DNA of 64,000 bases from Shinisaurus crocodilurus (lineage: Eukaryota > Chordata > Lepidosauria > Squamata > Shinisauridae): contig CM037880.1 of the NCBI GenBank assembly GCA_021292165.1, forward strand, positions 136,588,564 to 136,652,563, read 5' to 3'. The translations under genes were made by a program, and so were the position numbers. Below are positions 43,535 to 54,517 of the stretch, in pieces. Numbering within the stretch: position 1 is the stretch's first letter; each line of letters starts with the position of its first letter. Below the pieces are notes generated by a model. It had not been told where the DNA came from. It saw nothing but the letters and a program-made list of their open reading frames with translations, and did not search any database.

Positions 43535-43633
43535 CAGTCTTCCCCAACCTGGTGCCCTCCAGATGTATGCTGGCTGGGAATGATGGGAGTTGTAGTCCTA
43601 TGCATCTGGAGGGCACCAGATTGGGGAAGGCTC
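43535..43633. mobile_element. hAT miniature, family B, copy 4
   Basis: CAGTCTTCCCCAACCTGGTG to TTGGGGAAGGCTC, centre shortened (tgctggctgggaatgatggg). Possible duplication ctagacag/ctacacca (5/8) is weak. Confidence 0.85.
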
Positions 43634-44618
43634 CTACACCACATAGAATGCACTCACATAAATGTATGGCACTTTTAAGAACAGCACCTAAATGGTTCCA
43701 CAGAATTACTATTTATATGTACAGCACAGATTCTTGTTAGGATATTTTTGCTCACCCATATTTTAGTTGAGTACCTCTGCCAGCAACACCTATCACAGGG
43801 CACAGAAGCCAAAATTAATGAGGTAGGTGGACTGTAATAACATACCCAACTTATTCAGAGTGTGCATTAAATCCTCAAAAGAACAAAGCCAAGGGTCCCC
43901 CGTGCATGCTGGGTAAAAAAGACAAAAGTAATGATTAGTTGGCCACCTCTCTTTTCCCCCCACCACCATTCCCATTACTTAAGCATAAAACAGACTTTTT
44001 AAAGGGAGCTTTAATGATCATTAAATATACCTTTACCCTTTAATTAAAATGCAGGCTCCAACTAAGTGCATTGAATTAGCCGAAAATAGCAATACAGCTG
44101 GGTCACCTTTGGCAGATTCTCACCCACCACCACGCACAATCTTCCTGTAGCCATTTCCTCTTGAGTGCACCACCTTCATTTAACTGCCAAGACTGAAAGA
44201 GATGCAAAAAGACTTGTTTCTTGGCAGAGAGAGAAAGTGTGAAGGGAGGGGAAGGGAACAGCTATTGTGTAACAAGGTGCATTACCTTTTGTCAGAAGGT
44301 TCATAAGATTTCAAATTCATCGTGTATTTAAAGGCAGTTTCTTTGTCAACACAATTTAAGAGGAAGGATCTAGCCAGGCAAAGAAATATTCCCACATAGT
44401 TATTTAGCCACAGTTTGTCTATATTTAATTGTCAAAAAGGTCACAAGGCTCATGTAATATTTGATGCACATAACCATACTGCCTAGCAAACATGTGCACA
44501 TGCACACAAACACCAGGCACTGACACTGGAGACTGCTCACTCTACTTACACAAACACCACAACTCTCTCAGACATATATGTGTGCTCATGAACAATTCTC
44601 AAAAAAATTTTACTGAAT
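43634..44618. other. No gene recognised
   Basis: Unique-looking sequence with no exon seen. Confidence 0.4.
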
Positions 44619-44769
44619 GGATAGAGCAGTGTTCTCCAACCTTGGGTCCCCAGATGTTTTTGGCCTACAACTCCCAGCATGCCCCAGCCAGCTACACTGG
44701 CTGGAGCATGCTGGTTGTTGTAGGCCAAAAGCATCTGGGGACCCAAGGTTGGAGAACACTGGGATAGAG
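44619..44769. mobile_element. hAT foldback MITE, family A, copy 3, with perfect TSD
   Basis: The element 44627-44761 (135 bp) carries CAGTGTTCTCCAACC ends and the perfect 8 bp duplication ggatagag (44619-44626, 44762-44769), of form nnnTAnnn. The centre is 15 bp longer than in copy 1 (ccagctacactggctgg). Confidence 0.93.
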
Positions 44770-44920
44770 GGAAGGAGGACTAAAACTAACTAATACTACC
44801 CTGCCATTACAAATGAGAGAAAGGCTTGGTTATCAAAGGCAATAAATGGTTGGTCATATTTATATCCCACCAGCACAGCAGAAGAACAATGGCCAAGAAC
44901 AGACGGGGGGGGGGGAGGAA

Positions 44921-45204
44921 GAGTAGTACAACCTTCCCCAACCTGCTGCCCTCCAGGTATTTTAGACTACAACTCCCATCAGTCCCAGCCAACATGGTCA
45001 ACAGTCAGGAATGCTGGAAGTTTTAGTCTAAAACAGGGGTGGGCAGAAAGTTTTGGACTTCACCTCCCAGCATTCCTAACCATTGGCCATGCTTGACAGA
45101 AGCTTCTGGGAGTTGAGGTTCAAAACATCTGGAGAGCTAGCTTCTGCCCACTCCTGCTCTTAAAACATCTGGAGAGCACCAGGTTGGAGAGGGCTGGAGT
45201 AGAG
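44921..45204. mobile_element. hAT miniature, family B, copy 5, host of a nested element
   Basis: Left arm 44929-45033 (CAACCTTCCCCAACCTGCTG) and right arm 45157-45196 (aaaacatctggagagcacca, ggttggagagggctg) are separated by a family C element. Flanking 8-mers gagtagta / gagtagag agree at 6/8 and fit nnnTAnnn. Confidence 0.85.
45034..45156. mobile_element. hAT miniature, family C, nested in family B
   Basis: CAGGGGTGGGCAGAAAGTTT to CTTCTGCCCACTCCTG, with inverted cttcacctcccagcattcct / gcttctgggagttgagg. Flanking gtctaaaa / ctcttaaa (6/8). Its ends equal those at 26198 and 30745. Confidence 0.85.
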
Positions 45205-46100
45205 GGTAGGGTTTTTTCAAACACATTTCCAAACACCCCAAAATGGCAACTTTTACAGCACTAGTAAAGCAATAATAGCCAGTCCCGTTTACAGAAACGT
45301 TAAACTTACTCAATTTATTTTTTTAAAGTAACAATATGAGGAACTTTCCTGCTCCAGCCAAACCTAAGGATTGAAAGTTTTACAGGAAAACACTGGATTT
45401 GACATGATGTGTATTCCTGGATGAACTTTTTAAAAATAAAAATAAAAAGCAGCCTCAGGAGTGGGCAAGTGGTGGTGTTTAACCCTCCACTGTTTTTCTG
45501 CTCGTACGTCTGGAATTGCATGGGGGGGGAGTAGCTGAGAGGGGGGCGTTTGAGCAGAAAAAGATGGCTGGCAGGGAAAGAATCACAAACCAAGGACACG
45601 AACGCACGCACCATTTGTTCACCCAAAACCACCACATCCCAAAGCTGCTTTTAAAAAGACGCATACCTGCATAAACAGAGCTACAGAGCCAAAACCACTA
45701 TCTGTGATCATCACAGACCCATTCCTTCCCCCAAGCCCTAAGGCATGTGCAGAGAACTTAGGGGAGGGAAGGCTCTTTGCCCTTGGGGAAAGGCTTTTGC
45801 AGGACATGCATGCATGAATGCTTTGCTGATGCTGCCTCCTGCAAAAAAAACCCATGGGGAAAAGAAGAAAAGAGGAGAGTGGCTTCTCTCTTAAAAGTAG
45901 GTACAGGGATACTCACCTGACAGGGGAAGAAGGACACTTGCTGCTGGTGAGCAGGCAAGCGAATTCATGGAACTCTGCCTATAGCATCCAGTTTGTACCC
46001 ACATCTTCCCTGCCTCTTGGATATTTGCTTAAATATCCGACCCTAATAGAAGATACTGGACAGTAGCTTCCAGTCCAGTAGAGACTACAGTAGAGGAGGT
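45205..46100. other. No gene recognised
   Basis: ORFs of 61-106 codons on the minus strand show no domain. Nothing supportable. Confidence 0.4.
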
Positions 46101-46457
46101 TACAGGCAGTCCCCAGGTTACGAACGAGATCCATTCATAAGTCTGTCTTTAAGTCGAATTTGTATGTAAGTCAGAACAGGTACATATAGTTCCCTGGCTC
46201 TACATTGTTTATGTAGGGAAAAAAGTAAGATACGCCGTTTACATAGAATATAGCGTAGTATACATTAAAAACTGCATTTATGCAAATTGCGGCCATTTTT
46301 ACGTATACTACACTATACTCTACGTAAATGACGTAGAGCCGGGGAACCAGGAAGTCCAGCGAGTGCCTCAGCTGGCGCTCGCTGGAGGCCCGGCAGTCCA
46401 TTTGTTAAGTACGAGTTGTACGAAAGTCGGACGTTCGTAACCCGGGGACTGCCTGTA
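46101..46457. mobile_element. Tigger-like element, family I, with inner hairpin
   Basis: The element 46103-46455 (353 bp): ends CAGGCAGTCCCCAGGTTACG and CGTAACCCGGGGACTGCCTG, flanked by TA. Interior gtctttaagtcgaatttgta belongs to the known Tigger-type plan. An inner inverted pair gttccctggctctac / gtagagccggggaac (about 46190-46347) with subsidiary arms suggests a second foldback element or a rearranged core. Confidence 0.9.
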
Positions 46458-46844
46458 CGTTCCTGCACAACTCAAGGAAGCGTCCCTCTTATTCAAGGCT
46501 TCTACGAGATAGATACACCTGAGCAACAAGACTATGCAAACATTTCTAGGCTCTGAAGAGATTGAGCAATTCTTGATGATGGCATGCAAACCACAAGGGG
46601 GGAAAGCAGACTGACTGGATGTTTATAGAGCCTTACAGCTCAAACACATTTTGTGTGTCTGGAGAAATAGTGAACATTTTCTAAATTACTCATGGTTCTT
46701 TCAGCTTCACAAGACAAAGATTCGGGAGACTAGTATCCTGTATCCCATCCAGGACACCACAGAGGGGCAAAAGGCCAAATGAATCAAACGGGGGGGGGGG
46801 GGGAGTTTCCATAGGGATCATTACTGTAATGGAGGTATAATAGT
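46458..46844. other. No gene recognised
   Basis: Contains a G homopolymer near 46791. Nothing else seen. Confidence 0.4.
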
Positions 46845-47038
46845 ATAAGGCAGTTTCCTGTGTTCCTGAGTCAGACCATTCATTGGTCTATCTAGCCCAG
46901 TACTGTGACACTGACTGGCAGCAACTCTCCAGGATTTCAGGCAGGCGTTTTTCAAGCCCTACCTGGAGATGCCGGGGATCGAACCTGGGACCTTTTGCAT
47001 GCAAAGGAGGTGTTTTACCACTGAACCACGGCCCCTCC
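46845..47038 (-). mobile_element. tRNA-Ala-derived SINE, full-length (Sauria-like)
   Basis: Minus strand from 47036: ggggccgtggttcagtggta (A-box), ctcctttgcatgcaaaaggt (TGC anticodon position of tRNA-Ala), cccaggttcgatccccggca (perfect B-box ggttcgatcc), tctcca. Then a body with cctgcctgaaatcctggaga, ttgctgccagtcagtgtcac and tail gatagaccaatgaatggtct, gactcaggaacacaggaaac. A pol III SINE. I recall this as the Sauria SINE type with a Bov-B-like tail; the tail match is from memory. Confidence 0.85.
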
Positions 47039-47380
47039 TGCATGCCCCCCTTCATTATACCTATGTTTATGAAGAGATAGAGGGGTTTCTTTTTAAAGTA
47101 CAGACTAGCCTTGCCTCCAGAATTATTAAAGAATAAGTGGAATCTGCAACAAAATGTTGCAGTGTTGAGTGCTCCTGTTCAGACATGCCCTCCTCTGGGA
47201 TATACCATTCCATTCCCACTCCATTCCCCCTCCCCAGTTTTCAGTGGGGGTTCTCCCAGCATTCCATGCTCATGGAGCATATTCAGTCCTCACTGGGCTG
47301 TTTGGAGGGGAAAGTCCATTTTGGACGGCGCCATTTTGGCTACATAAGGACCAGCACTCAGATAACTGAGATTGCTATAG
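47039..47380. other. No gene recognised
   Basis: The 154- and 78-codon frames here run into the family B element and lack domains; treated as chance. Confidence 0.4.
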
Positions 47381-47386
47381 GTATAT

Positions 47387-47512
47387 CGACTTTCCCCAAC
47401 CTGGTGCCCTCCAGATGTGTTAGACTACAACTCACATCATCCGTCAGCCAGCACAGTATGCTGGTGGATTATAGTCCAACACATATGGAGGGCACCAAGT
47501 TGGAGAAGGCTG
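47387..47512. mobile_element. hAT miniature, family B, copy 6
   Basis: CGACTTTCCCCAACCTGGTG to AGTTGGAGAAGGCTG with ttagactacaactcacatca / tggattatagtccaacacat. Target duplication uncertain (gtatat / gtatac). Confidence 0.85.
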
Positions 47513-48340
47513 GTATACAATCTCCTTTATTTGGAGAAGTGACTCCCATGCCCAAGATATGCTTTCATCTATATGCATGCTTACTACTTCAAATATCATA
47601 GTCTCCATCCCACATGACACAAGCCATTAAATTTATTTCTGAATTTACCATTTTAATGCAGCAGTGTCCTAGACACAAATCCAATACATTCCAAAATCAT
47701 GTCTACAAATCCTGAAACAAATCCAGATGTCAGGCAGCAGAGAGTTAACCAACCACAGATGGCAGGCCATATTCTTCCCACCAAAGAGTCACAAGCTTCT
47801 TGCCTGCTTTGTGCATACCACTCAAAGCCAGTGCACAATCTCAGGTCAAAACATTCCTGGCTTCGTCACTATTATCATCTTATGCCACCAAAAAGGATGC
47901 TAAACCTTGCTAACAACCCCCCAAGGGCACCTCACTGAGTCTTGGGAGATTTTTGCCAGACTAGGCTCTCTTAGACTCTTTGAACTCAATGCATTATTAA
48001 AATAGCATGAGGGGGAAAGGAAACAGCATTTTGGAGCTAGAGTCAGCAGTGATGAGAAATCAATCTCTCAGCTTGGCCCAGCTTTAGCTTAAATGCAAAC
48101 AAATCTAGGGAACAACTACATTATTACTGTTGATATGATGCTAATATTAATTCTGGCAGTTCATACGCAAGTCATTGATTTTTTACCCTCTTTTTATTAC
48201 AGCTAAAGTGCTAGCAGGAACACCAGCACATTATTCTATTATTTCTTAATACAGAATGAAAAGGCTCTGGATTAAAACAAGAGGGCCAGGCAGCGGCTGC
48301 ACATTTAAGAGGTCATAGCAAGACCACTTGTTTTTGCCTC
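47513..48340. other. No gene recognised
   Basis: No exon or intact repeat seen. Confidence 0.4.
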
Positions 48341-48596
48341 AGGTTTGTTGTCCATGGTTTGTTGTTGAGTTAACTCTGGATTATTTAACCAGAGTTAAAT
48401 AATCCCATAAACAACCCAGAGTTTCCAGGTTCGCACATCACGAAACAACCTAGGAAGAGGGCGTTACTGGGTTGTTAACTGAAAGTGGAAACAAAGCATG
48501 TACAGGAGGCAGTGCACTTGTCACTTTGCTTGTCCCCGACCATTCCTGGCTCAAACAATCCTGGAATTGCAGCATGACGTGCAAACCCAGTTATGG
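48341..48596. mobile_element. Foldback element, family D
   Basis: caggtttgttgtccatggtt, an inner palindrome ctctggattatttaaccagagttaaataatcc, gttcgcacatcacgaaacaa and the right end attgcagcatgacgtgcaaa. The 54518 copy shares the later half, including gaaagtggaaacaa. Confidence 0.6.
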
Positions 48597-48613
48597 GGAG
48601 AATCTGTCACTTT

Positions 48614-48825
48614 TATATCCTGGAAGCATTTTCTCCAAGAACCTCAAGGCGGCATACTTGGCTCTTCCTTCCCCCCCCCCCCCCATTACTATCCTCACAA
48701 CAACCTTTCTGAGGTTTGGTTAGTCTAAAAAATAGTAACTAGCCCAAGCCTACACAGGGAGCTTCATGGCTAAATTTGGATTTGAACCCAAGTCTCCCCA
48801 GTGCTAGGCCAACACTCTTTCACTT
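48614..48825 (-). mobile_element. MIR-type or related SINE, diverged
   Basis: Reversed: cctggaagcattttctccaa, gaacctcaaggcggcatact tail; ctcacaacaacctttctgag CORE; ggatttgaacccaagtctcc head with B-box equivalent. More diverged than copies 1-3, with a long C run. Confidence 0.7.
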
Positions 48826-50095
48826 TTGGGGTCAGTATTATTAGTAAATAAACCTGATGTGGATCATAGGAGCTTAGAACAAGCAGTACAATCTGTGCTC
48901 ACACATTCAGGACTAGTCACATGGATTTCTCATCCTGCTCACTCCCATGACAAAATGCCAGCTTGGTTGCTGGACAAACAGAACATTATCCCATGCCATC
49001 ACCAGCACCTTTCAGAAAACACCCAGAAACCAAAGACCCCTTCTTCCCTCCCTCCCCCAGCTTTAATTTTCAAAATTTCAAAAAACTCATATATCAGGGT
49101 TAACTCAGGTTTTGCATATTTGAGGTTACCATATCAGACGGCGAATATTTACAATAACTGTAACATATTCAGCAACCATAATTTGTCCTTGTGCAAGTGA
49201 ATGAATGCAGCAGCAAGCAATTATGTCCATTACATGCACCCAAAATATTAAAGTTTACTGTGTCTCTGGCCCCTGACTGCATGAGCATTAGCTACTGTCC
49301 CTTGGCACATTTCCAATGAGGTCTACAACACCGGAACAAGATGTCAATGTCTGTTATGGTGTGTTCATAAGGGAAGTGCATAAATCCAAAAGGTGCTAAG
49401 TAGGGTAGGGTAAATTAAGAAATGAAGTGAAAACTAGACACACTTATAGTGGGTATAAATCAGTCATCATCTCACTAAATCCTCCCCAAAACCCTTGGCC
49501 AGGCCTTATGCTTGGTGCTAGAACAAAGAATCCTTACACAATTGTTAGGATAGGAAATGTATTTATTTTTTTAACAACAGGGAGGTGATGCACCGTGAAA
49601 ACACAAAAGTTGACTTTAAAAAACATTTGCTGCCAAAAGAAATCATTCACACACGTTGGATAGACTGCATTGTTGTTTATTACTGCACTACACCCTTACA
49701 ATCCATAGAAAACCTTTAAATGATTGCTCAGAAGCAAGCTTACTTGTGCATACATGCAAACAAGAGATCTACTGTGTTCTGCATTTTCTAAATCCACCAG
49801 TTCAAAATGTAACCCCATGAATCAGCAGGGGCTGTATTCAGATTAGGTCAGAAATTTGGAATAGCACTGATGTTATAAATTAAAGGTTTGGGATAAAGTG
49901 AACCACTCAACAACTCTTTGTTGGTTTCAGCTGCACCAGCGTTCCCTGAGAATACATCCATATGAGCAGTCACTGAATCAACCCCACTGATAGATCTACC
50001 CTTGAGAAGCCCTGCAACTACAATTAAAATAGCGTGAGTTTCAACGGCAGCAGCAAATGCCACAGCAGTGTTACTTGCACAGTATTTCACAGTAT
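48826..50095. other. No gene recognised apart from one unidentified ORF
   Basis: Unique-looking sequence. The frame at 49848-50090 is described separately. Confidence 0.4.
49848..50090 (-). other. Unidentified 80-codon ORF
   Basis: The minus-strand frame reads KYCASNTAVAFAAAVETHAI, LIVVAGLLKGRSISGVDSVT, AHMDVFSGNAGAAETNKELL and ends after NISAIPNF. Composition (Ala, Val, Gly, charged spacing) is more protein-like than most frames here, but I do not recognise it. It may be a retrocopy fragment next to the L2 tail at 50096. No splice or promoter evidence. Confidence 0.2.
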
Positions 50096-50142
50096 CTGGT
50101 TGCCGGCCAGATGGGCGATTAATAAATGTAAATAAACAATTT
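50096..50142 (+). mobile_element. LINE-2 3' terminus
   Basis: ggttgccggccagatgggcg, attaataaatgtaaataaa equals the end of the L2 at 28595-28640. A minimal 5'-truncated insertion. Confidence 0.85.
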
Positions 50143-50300
50143 TTTAAAAAATTAAAAAATCTCAGTGACTCTCTTTAAATCGACCTTCTGCCCTCCTCTA
50201 TGCAGCTATCAATATTCTATGTTTTTTTTTTGCACACAGCAGACTTTAAAACAATGTCGTACATGTCATTAGAAATGCCCCAATTTTCTGAACAATATGA

Positions 50301-50797
50301 GTCAGTCAGTCAGGCGATCACTCGTGACCGAGTAAGATTGTCTTCCAGGATAAAAATTTACAAAAAGGAGATTTTAAAAGGAGGAAATTCTAAAGAAAAT
50401 TGTGTAGACTCTAGCGATGGGTCCGTAAGTGACTGTGGAGGCCAATTCTAGATCCACACAGCTTCCCACAGTGAGGACACAGGTTACCAGATGGAAGATG
50501 GTCCTGTAAAGGATTCATTTGACGTGCTTTTCGCTTAGCACGTTTCTCCCTTTCACCTTGCACTCGAGCTTCTTCAAAGTCCATAGAACCTTTGTGAAAG
50601 GCCAACCTCCAGTTAGATCGTTCATGGGCCAGAGCTTCCCAGTTTTTGATGTTTATATTGCTTTTTTTTTAGATTTGAAGGATCATTTTTTCAACGCTAG
50701 TAGTCTTTGCTTCTTCCAGTACACTAACATTTGTTCGCCTATCTTCCCAAGTAATTCGCAGGATTTTCAAGAGGCAACGTTGATGAAATCTTTCTTC
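50301..50797 (-). mobile_element. Zinc-finger LINE, 3' end, copy 1 with internal deletion
   Basis: Minus strand. The 3' terminus (caggcgatcactcgtgacc reversed) is followed by short gtca repeats at 50301-50310. Relative to 60453-61060 it lacks 139 bp (equivalent of 60794-60932), joined at agatt|tgaagg. The 5' end breaks near 50797. Tail repeats differ between copies, as in LINEs that end in short tandem repeats. Confidence 0.9.
50411..50605 (-). pseudogene. LINE ORF C-terminus with C2H2 finger
   Basis: 64 codons to a stop: a basic, charged segment (EARVQGEREKRAKRKARQMN) then NLCPHCGKLCGSRIGLHSHL-RTH. Spacing C-x2-C-x12-H-x3-H fits a classical C2H2 finger, here at the extreme C-terminus of a non-LTR retrotransposon ORF, where it may bind nucleic acid. 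The frame is open in both copies in the window, with one difference (P/L). RT domains are absent from this copy. Confidence 0.85.
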
Positions 50798-51065
50798 TAG
50801 AATCTCCACACATTAAAGAGCAGTAATTCAAACTACCCCCTCCCCCGGTACCCGTCATACAATTATCAAACACCAAATGGCAGCGATATTGAAGTAGGAG
50901 ATGGCAATTGGATTTCTGCAGTGGTAAAGTCTTGACTCTGGATGAAGAGAACAAACATGTCTGCTTCAGACATAACGATCTCAGTCTAATATACCGAGAA
51001 TGAGCCTTGGGCCTGCAGGCTTTGTCCTCACTCATCTGCTCCCTCTTCCACGTTCAGTGCTTTCC
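50798..51065. other. No gene recognised
   Basis: A 98-codon minus frame overlaps the LINE edge; no domain seen. Confidence 0.35.
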
Positions 51066-51783
51066 CCCCCCCCATGAAATTTTATTTTATTTCAAAATAA
51101 AGTTAACAAAATAAAGGAAACAAAAAGAAGAACATACATAATAATAAGTCAAGATCACTAAAGAAACAAAGGAATGCACTAATTATAATTCTGAGCCTAT
51201 AACCGATATGCTTATGGAACATCTACAGTAAAACAGCCTAAGTAGGAGCTCAATAACTAATGAAGGAGTAAAAAATACAAATTTATGCAGCATATAAAAG
51301 GAGCATGTGTGGGTGCATCTTTTTTGTATGTGTGTATTAGTCAGAAAAAATATAGGCAACTGTACTTGGTTGGAGAATTTGATCACAAGTTTCAAGGGCT
51401 TCAGCATGGGAAATAAATGGAAACCATGGTGCCGTAATTTCTTTCTTAAAATTAGGATTCCTTGCTTGCTGTACTTTTGGAGTAAGTTTATACATAGTCA
51501 TAGTCTCCCAAATTTTATCAACCCGTTGCTCTTTAGTTGGTTGCTTTAGAGACTTCCAATTACACGCTATACATGACTTTGCAGCTGTATACAATTGCTT
51601 AAGAAGGTTTTTATGCAGGAATCCGGGATCATAAAGTTCAAAAAGATGAAGCATAGCTTCAGGAGCTGCCCGTGGGCTGATGTGAAGAGATTCCTGACAG
51701 TAATCAGCAACCATATTCCAAAACTCCTGCACTGCTGAACATTCATTCCGAGCAAAGATTAAAGTATGAACCAATCTGACCAT
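51066..51783 (-). mobile_element. L1-like LINE 3' end
   Basis: Reversed 3' UTR and A/T-rich tail at 51066-51130, then an open C-terminal ORF2 frame to 51783. 5'-truncated. It lies in the same orientation and directly upstream of the zinc-finger LINE copy. Confidence 0.7.
51337..51783 (-). pseudogene. L1/Tx1-like ORF2 C-terminal fragment
   Basis: 148 codons: EFWNMVADYCQESLHISPRA, then LLKQLYTAAKSCIACNWKSL, QRVDKIWETMTMYKLTP. The AA-x-C-IA-x-NWK then W-x(2,3)-M-x-KLT order is typical of the region after the RT thumb in L1 and Tx1 elements. No stop interrupts it, though the RT core lies outside the fragment. A diverged relative is at 55665-56002. Confidence 0.7.
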
Positions 51784-51918
51784 CTTCGGTGCTTTTAACG
51801 TGGTTTATTAAACCACCATTTCCTGTTCCAAAGTTTCCCCGTTCAGATGCAACACAATAAACCCTGGAGGCCTTTATTATGGTTCATGAGGGGGGAAGAA
51901 AGGATGAAGGGGGTGGGG

Positions 51919-51919
<1 letters not shown>

Positions 51920-51947
<28 letters not shown>
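51920..51947. repeat. (GA)n microsatellite
   Basis: About 12 GA units with one interruption. Confidence 0.95.
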
Positions 51948-51949
<2 letters not shown>

Positions 51950-52683
51950 CACATGCACAACGCTCATTCTCAGTCTGATAAGCCATGGTTTATCACACTG
52001 AGATAGTTACATCTGAAGCAGGCCACCGCCTCCACAATATGGGACTCTAAAAAGAAAGGCACATACATTCCTTTAGCCAGAGACCATCATACCTACAGAC
52101 TGGAGTGCTAAGCAGATGGAAAATGAAATCAGATTAAACAGCATGACAAGCCATTAATAGTAGACAAACCATGGTTTGCCTGCTTGTTAGGAAGCTTAAA
52201 CCATGGTATGGCTTCTTAACTATGAGTAGAGCAAACCATGATTTTATTTTTTTGGCATGATGCCTGAACTGAGCCAGAATAGTCTGGAAATGACTGCACT
52301 TTAGCACTACTGAACAGAAAATATCAGTCCCACATCGAATTGTATAATGAAACTGACCATGCAAAGCACCATATTCACATCAGCTCATACAAGCCAACAG
52401 TCAAAAACTAAATGGAAAAAGTTATTGCTTATGAAAGTACATTTAGTTTGAATCACATGAGGAGTAAATGCAGGTGATGTGACCGTTTAGAAATCCGGGG
52501 AAGGGGAGACACACATAGCGAAATTACAGATTTAAACCATTTTAGCAGTGTCTTTAACGTTTGAAATGGGCATACTTGACAGCCTATTGAATTGGTTTAA
52601 TAGTTCTACTTAAGTATTGTCTCTAGATAGCTTTTATCAAAAAATATAGCATAAATAGCTGAACTGCAGTTGAGGACGTAAAT

Positions 52684-52717
<34 letters not shown>
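52684..52717. repeat. (ATC)n microsatellite
   Basis: About 11 units. The same motif forms the tail of the zinc-finger LINE at 60436, but no LINE sequence adjoins here. Confidence 0.95.
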
Positions 52718-53730
52718 TATTTATTTAGATACTAGCTAAAGACCTATCAGTACAATGGTCTGCATTTTCATTCCCCTATAAAATCTTCTTCACGTCTTGT
52801 GACCTATTTACTCTTGCAACAATCCTTTCAGGCTCAGTCTTCTCTGCTTACCCCACCTGTCTTCATGCCATTGTCTGATTCCCCCGCAGTGTCAGAGTGT
52901 AGCTTTTCAGGCCAGGGTGTCATGGCACCTTTGGCTGTCATTGGTCTACTTGCTCTGATGGCACCGTGTGCCCTGGCAGCCCTAAGCCAGGCAGTTATCT
53001 GCTAAGTGGGACTTGGCAGGCCTTAGAATTGTTAGTCAAACATCCATGAAATTAAGCTACATCAGTAGAGCTTGGATGTCACAGGCTTCAAAGGACATCT
53101 TGCTGGTGAGAGCGCTTGAGCAAGGAAACGGGACAGATGCGCTGCTGCTTTTTTATATAGAGAGAAACGTTTTCATATAATTTTACTTTGCGAAATACTG
53201 TCACCCACCAAAAAAGACACGTGCAGGGCAAAACAAGCTCACCGACTATTCGATAATATTATACAACAGAGACTCAAAAGAAGGAAACAAAATGGTGCTG
53301 CTTACATCATCTGAACAGCAGAAAAGAGAGGGAAAGAGTTCATATAAACTACCGTAAGCAGAACATGGCAGAGTGGAAGCAGAGCAGGAAGGAAATCCAA
53401 ACAGTTGCTTTAGAGCAGGACCTGCCAAACAGCCACTTCCTCCAAGGAAGCTGCATACCACTACCCCCAGCAGAAACAAACTGGCAGGTCACACTGATGT
53501 TGCCTTATTTTGCCTTTAAGAGACTAACCCCCACTTCCCCTTCTTTACTTCGGCCAGCCTTTTACCCCATCTGTATTAACAGCCACCTTTCTGAATTTAA
53601 GTATTCATTTTTTACATGATGTCTTCCTACCTGTGGAAAAGCTCTTCCACTATTGCAATAGAAAGGACAGAAACTGTAATTCCTTAAAAAAAAACACCAA
53701 AAAAAACCACCTTTCATGCACATGGGTGAA

Positions 53731-53918
53731 TGAGGGCCAAACTAAACATTCTGGTAATCACACATAATTTAGCTATGCGTGATAGGTTTCCTTATGCTGG
53801 TTTAAGCATGTGTGACCCTGACTTGAAATGGAGCCATGCACACTTACACCAGCATAAGGAAACCTATCACACATAGTTAAACTATGCATGATTACCAGCG
53901 CATTTAGTTTGGCCCTGA
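53731..53918. mobile_element. Palindromic element with 3 bp TSD, family R
   Basis: The element 53734-53915: GGGCCAAACTAAACATTCTG, gtaatcacacataatttagc, ggtttccttatgctggt and the inverted return to AGTTTGGCCC. Flanked by tga on both sides (53731-53733, 53916-53918). A 3 bp duplication and GGG-type end suggest a PIF/Harbinger-like MITE, although Harbinger prefers TWA. A possible half-copy starts at 3430 (ggcccaaactacacattgca). Confidence 0.8.
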
Positions 53919-54517
53919 GATTGTGAGAATGTGCAACGTGTGATCTTCACTGAATGATGCCAAGAGTGGAACAGGGCCTCATAACTAAGAAGTACATGTT
54001 GTAAATATGTCACTGAGTTTGGGCTCTTGCATTCCCTTAAGATAGAGGGAGCTAACAAGGAGGACCAAATATATGGCTGCTAGAAATGGCTCTTTAGCTT
54101 GCAGCACATCAAAAGCCCTGAGGCAAATTAGCATTAATATATAGCCAATCTTGCCAGGTCTAAACACAAGCATCTGCAGGACCACCCCAAATAAAAAGCA
54201 CCACAATTCAATTTGTGAAGCTTGTGGGACTTTAATAACACAGGGAATGTGAAGAATTTGAGAGCCGTGGCACACTCTTCTTGTTGCTAGCAACTAATAG
54301 CTATGCTCAAAGGTCTTTTAGAAACTCTTAACCCGCCACTCACTCATTAGCTTTACATTTTGTAGTTATGCAATACTGCTCTAAAAGGAGAAATATTCCG
54401 GGTAAACATATCCTGAAGGGAATTTTTTCCTGCCCTTCAAGATTCTAAAAAAGGAAGTTGCTGCCTCAATTCATAACCCTATCATGCATAGAAGATATAA
54501 ATAGATCACTCAACTTC
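53919..54517. other. No gene recognised
   Basis: A 102-codon minus frame (53985-54293) is hydrophobic but matches nothing I know. Confidence 0.35.

Larger units (their letters stand above)
51784..53730. other. No gene recognised; repeats only
   Basis: Includes a (GA)n run (51920-51947), an (ATC)n run (52684-52717) and diverged foldback pieces (tggtttattaaaccaccatt at 51801, aaccatggtttgcctgcttg at 52168). The 68-codon frame at 52799 is Leu/Ala-rich without known motif. Confidence 0.4.

Noticed and set aside
46965..47036. tRNA-Ala gene on the minus strand
   Set aside because: The A and B boxes and TGC position are good, but the sequence continues into a SINE body, the acceptor stem is imperfect and a second partial copy exists at 24955.
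47137..47601. 154-codon plus ORF
   Set aside because: Half of it translates a family B hAT miniature; the rest has no domain.
52684..52717. Another copy of the zinc-finger LINE signalled by an ATC run
   Set aside because: No caggcgatcactcgtg terminus adjoins it; just a microsatellite.
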